Of a stretch of 64,000 bases of DNA, positions 59,931 to 64,000 are shown in pieces (positions within the stretch are counted from its first letter, which is position 1; every line of letters begins with the position of its first letter). A program made the translations under genes and the position numbers. The notes under the pieces are model-generated. The model worked only from the letters and a program-made list of their open reading frames with translations. It did no database searches and was not told the origin of the DNA. The stretch covers positions 100,399,544-100,463,543 of the forward strand of contig OW121852.1 of assembly GCA_933228895.1 (NCBI GenBank), read 5' to 3'. The DNA is from Platycnemis pennipes (Eukaryota > Arthropoda > Insecta > Odonata > Platycnemididae).

Positions 59931-60329
59931 CCCGGGTCTTGAGAGAAGAATATATATTAGTGGTATTTTTGTAAAAGTTGTTTCAATGAATTTCTTGACT
60001 ATGGAATGCCACCATGTTACTGAATATAGTTTTATCTAATTGAAAAGAGTTAATAATATGTTTAATCCGTAAATACCAGAAAGTGTTAACTCGTATTAAT
60101 TATAACACCCCAGCACAAAGTGAAAGCTTTGCTTTTCGATTTAATTCTATTCGTTATTCAGAGTATTACTTACGACGATAAATGATTAGTCATTAATGCA
60201 ATGTGCCCTGGAGACGACTTTATGTACGAGCGAGGTGCTCTTAAACCGACTGCCAACTCAGACCGCTTGGCTCAGCATAGTTCATCCACATGGTGAAAAA
60301 CTACCTGCGCCTTGTGGACCGGCAACCCT
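59931..60329. other. Nothing recognised
   Basis: AT-rich grading into a GC-balanced patch from about 60200. Confidence 0.45.
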
Positions 60330-61140
60330 TTTAACGGTGCAGTAGATCGTTCAGAGGAAATGGCTCGGAGGAGAGCGATACTTCACCTGCCGGGTCATCA
60401 AATCTGATAGGAGCCATGCGAAGAGGCTGAATGACGCAGGGAGTAGATGAGGGCGGAAAGAAACGCAAAGGGCGGACTCTGTGTCGGAGAAGACCCAAAG
60501 GGGAGTCGGTAGGCAAAGGCGTAATCAATCCGGCGTGTGAAGGAATATTTTTTCCCACTCCGTTGGGGGAAAAAAATGAGGGTTGACTGGAAAGAGTGAG
60601 AGACGGATTGCTAGCCGAGATGAATGGGTATAAATGATGCGAGGCGAGGCGATGATGATGGGATTTAAGGCACCATGGCCCTCCCAAGGATTCGGGTCAT
60701 CCGATGCAAATCGATCAGAGGCGTTCAAAGCGTCCCCTATTGGGACTCGAGGATGCGCGAGAAGAGACCAGCACGAGATCCGGAGGGATAAACGGATATG
60801 TCCGTTAGAGATTAGAGAGAGGGAGGAAAAGGGGTGTGTAGGTGGGCACGAAGGGTTAAATTAAAGGGCAAACGGAAAGTCAGGACAGACGCTACCTGAC
60901 ACCTGATCAAAGGTGACCCGCAAGGAAGGCATGTAGGAATCGGAGAGGCATGATGCAAAGTTTCATTGATGGATGGTGGATGGAATGGGCTCTAGTGTGA
61001 GGGCTGATCCCCCAAGATCCCGTGAAATTTCCTTTTGAAAGCACCGACGACAATTTGAGAAGAGGAAATGTATAGTGAATTAGCACGGAATGGAGAATTT
61101 TAAGGAGAAGTAGGCTTGTTCTTCAGGGAGAGAGTTGAAA
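60330..61140. other. GC- and purine-rich island
   Basis: The + strand is G/A-rich. Frames reach 118 codons (-) and 76 codons (+), both compositional. No exon signature is visible. Confidence 0.45.
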
Positions 61141-63139
61141 AACTCTCGAGAGAGAGTCTCGTCTGGCCAGTTTTTTTTTATTTCCTCTTCTCTTCACCTC
61201 TTTGAATTTCTTTTATTTCCTTTCAGTCACCACACCAATATCAGTGAAAAGCGTTATACACAATAATCTTCTTTCCCCAAGGTGAAAATAGGGAAAATAA
61301 TCAGATGTGGGATTACATTCCCGGGATCCCATATAGGAAAAGTAGATACTATGTGAGCAGGAAAAATTTATCCTCTAGCAAGCACTGGGCATAAAATGAA
61401 CTATGAAAAAGGTAGAAATGCAGGGGTAGAAGTGTATGTACAATGTTAGTGTTTTTTCTACTTTTACCCTGATGGCAAGATAAAACACTTTTAACGGAGT
61501 AGGCGACGGGTTTTGAGTCAAGCGATGTGGGGATACAGTATAAGCGTAACCCAGGCAAATCTGAAGTCGCAACATCTAGCTGCTTTGAACGTCTTCAACA
61601 TCCGCTACACCACTAAACATCTACCACTCGCTCAAACTAACATTGAAGTCATTTAGATACTCAGACTGGCAGATGGTGGCCTACAAGTGGGGAAAAACCA
61701 TTTCTTCGAAGCTAACCCATATCTGTGTTCAATAAATACTAAATTTTATTGATAGGATTTATGGAGTGATGTGATTAGTTTATCCGGCAGAAGATGTTTT
61801 TATGCAGATTCATCTTGTTCTATATTACGAGCGATATGTTTCATACATGGCTTTTCCGATTGCCAATCCTCACGACGATTACTTTCTTACGATTGTAACC
61901 CGAGAAATTGCCAATACCAAGGTTACTTCGTCTGTAAATGTTTATTTTAATATAGTTTCTATTTTTCCTCATCCTTAACAAAACGTAACGAAACGTAACA
62001 AAAGTTCAAATCACACTCTCAATTTGGGCTTTTTAATTTCCCTGAAGCAGTCCATTCAAAATATGTTTATTATTGCATCTCTTCCATTGAGGTTTCATAT
62101 ACTTTACAAACAGTAAGAAGCATACTACAAATGCAAACCCTTATTGCATTCGTACTTCCAAGAATCTACATCCAGCTGCCTGAGATTCATTTTTCAGCGG
62201 ATTCCTTTTTGACCTCAGTTATTTTATACTCTACTCTCTAATCTTCAACTTCCTTCTTGATTATGATTGAACTTGATTAATTATTTTCGGCAGAATATAT
62301 TGAACCTATAAAAATTATTTAGCTGACAATTTTTATAATTATATTGAAACTCATATGTTAAAAAACATAATATTTGACAGACGTTTTCCGACGTTGTTGA
62401 ATTTCAGAGGCGTGAAACCTTAAAGCATAAGTAGCCTTTGGATTTGGAGCCCCAATATTTGGATTTCATCGATACGATTTCAATTTCATTTCATAGAATA
62501 GAACGCTTTTGAAAGAATTTTGTCCCAAACAAATTGTCTAATACTTCCGCTGGAAAATATAAATCGTTAGCATTTGGAAATAATTTGTTATATATTACGA
62601 AGTAATAAGTTAAGTAAATCATAAAGAATCTTACTGTAATAGAGAACTTGAAATTTTTAATTTAATTTCCGCATTTTAAAGCAGCTAGATAGCAGAATCT
62701 AGTTTCTACCGGCCACCGTTACCGGCTTTTCTTATATCTGTCTACGGTGGCAGTGATGTTGTGATTTTTGCAAGATTCATAGATTTTGGAGAAAGCATTT
62801 GATTTAGAGCCTGGAAGAAATTGATGAAAACAAGGTGGACAGAAAATTAGCAGTTCAATTTAATTATTTCATCCAAACTGATAGAAAAATTAGGATGACC
62901 GCTTCCTGCGGGGGTGACCGACAACTTATGGCAGTTTCACCATTTTGAGATAGGTAGGTAATTAGATAAGGAAAGGAATTTATCAGTAAACAAAGGATAA
63001 GTGGAGAGAAAGCTAGCGTCAACATTAGCGTGCTTTTCAAGAATATGCCAAGTGGTTCACAGTTTCACATCCCAATCGAGTAACCGAGTACTGACCTCAA
63101 AGTGCTCTCCACATATTACCCAAGTATGGAACGTTACAC
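61141..63139. other. AT-rich stretch without a gene
   Basis: Nothing recognised beyond short repeats such as AACGTAACGAAACGTAACAA near 61980. Confidence 0.45.
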
Positions 63140-63212
63140 AGATAAAATCTTTTCCTTTACCGGCAATCGAACTTGGGCCTTTGGAATAGGGAGCCAATAC
63201 TCCCGCCATCAC
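63140..63212 (-). mobile_element. tRNA-like SINE head related to 58534-58616
   Basis: On the minus strand CCAAAGGCCCAAGTTCGATTGCCGG parallels CCAAAGGTCCATTGTTCGATTCCTGG of the unit at 58.5 kb. Both continue into an AAAAG-rich segment. The A box is weak. Confidence 0.5.
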
Positions 63213-63737
63213 AAATAAATTTATCCACAAATGAGGTTTTGAAAGACTCCGGTCTTAGGTGGAAATACAAGATGACACATTAATAAGCTTGAAATTTCAA
63301 AGGAGATTAATTTGTTACTTTTCTAAGGGCTATTAAATAATAGGCGTGATAGAAATTGCAGGGGAAAATTAATTTGAATAGACTCTCGTGTATGTAAATA
63401 AAATCGACAGAGGAGACGGGCCAGCCATTACGAAGATTTATGGACAGGATTGTGTCCTACCGTTGCGTTTGGAGAAAAACATGCTAAAAGTGCTTCTATT
63501 CTTTAATTAATAATGATGACACACATCGTCATTAGCAATTAAATAGCATATTTCACAAAAAAAGGGTTTATTTACAGCGTTAAGTAATTTGCAAGGTGTC
63601 TGAGAGATTGTTACGGAGTGATATATGGGTATAAGGTAGTTAAAAAGTGATTAATGATAAATATATAAATGGCTTCTTCCTGAAGTATTAAACGTGCAAT
63701 TTTCCACAAGTGTTTCACACAAGGAAGTGCATTATCC

Positions 63738-64000
63738 ATGGTAGTGAAACGTATCATAGAGTGTGGTCATATCCCAGATTTCGTTACCCAAGTGCTCCAT
63801 ACTCAAGTTAAAGAGAAGAAATTGGACGCCCTAGAACAATTAAAAATAATCCAACGGTCAAACTCAAACATTTCCTTGCTGAACGACCATCTTATACAAC
63901 TCAAATTTCGCCCTTCATTCCCTCAAGTTTCAATACTGCGCCCCCACATTCCCCGCGCAGGATACCAGCCACAGGACACCCTACCTCCACCACCATTCAT
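63738..64000 (+). other. ORF open to the window edge, unrecognised
   Basis: From the ATG at 63738 the frame stays open for 87 codons and leaves the window. The first part is mixed and protein-like (IIECGHIPDFVTQVLHTQ, EKKLDALEQLKIIQR) and the last part proline-rich. I recognise no family. It could be the start of a gene, an exon whose end is elsewhere, or chance. Only sequence beyond 64000 would decide. Confidence 0.25.

Overview
This 64 kb window looks like non-coding nuclear DNA of a multicellular animal, most likely an arthropod and probably an insect. It is AT-rich, has no operon-like gene packing and no long conserved reading frame, and is filled with old, broken copies of transposable elements typical of insect genomes: mariner, hAT, RTE-like and CR1/Jockey-like LINEs, tRNA-derived SINEs and Penelope-like termini. 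I cannot name the order or species. I found no host protein-coding gene that I can defend. The longest reading frames (178 and 188 codons, overlapping on opposite strands near 29.0-29.6 kb) are explained by skewed base composition. The window is best read as intergenic DNA or the inside of a large intron.

Layout. 0-12 kb: purine-rich stretches, a palindromic Penelope-like terminus (2545-2790), two 3' ends of one LINE family (2872-3290, 8420-8880), a second palindromic terminus (4986-5210), two fragments of an RTE-like LINE (7013-7360 and 10542-10800) and a reverse-oriented tRNA-derived SINE (11533-11797). 12-26 kb: mostly featureless AT-rich DNA with a near-perfect 33-bp palindrome (20093-20125), a GC island carrying a CTGATGA-hairpin-GAAA module, another inverted repeat at 20.9 kb, and a second such module at 23.4 kb. 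26-36 kb: a complete non-autonomous hAT element with an 8-bp target duplication (26152-27721), a foldback with arms of about 190 bp (28561-28995), a G/A-rich island, a nearly full-length SINE with target duplications (32498-32734), a LINE reverse-transcriptase remnant (34050-34430) and a third LINE 3' end (34945-35480). 36-46 kb: two purine-rich islands, a 144-bp tandem duplication, a hAT-like end, tRNA-like SINEs and a dead mariner (44559-45705). 46-64 kb: small inverted repeats, a LINE 3' tail with a GATA-type microsatellite, a TA-flanked DNA transposon (52838-53703), a second hAT element with a duplicated right end (56195-58315), a tRNA-like unit enclosed in its own inverted repeat (58506-58682), another GC island, and a reading frame that runs off the right edge.

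The elements do not form a pathway; they record successive waves of transposition. The most useful observations are: (i) the palindromic family that shares a distal flank and carries CTGATGA/GAAA hairpin cores resembling hammerhead ribozymes; (ii) two hAT elements and one TA-flanked element whose boundaries can be fixed to the base; (iii) the long foldback at 28.6-29.0 kb, which could form a double-stranded RNA if transcribed; and (iv) a SINE family with three members in this window. All family names rest on motifs read by eye, without any search.
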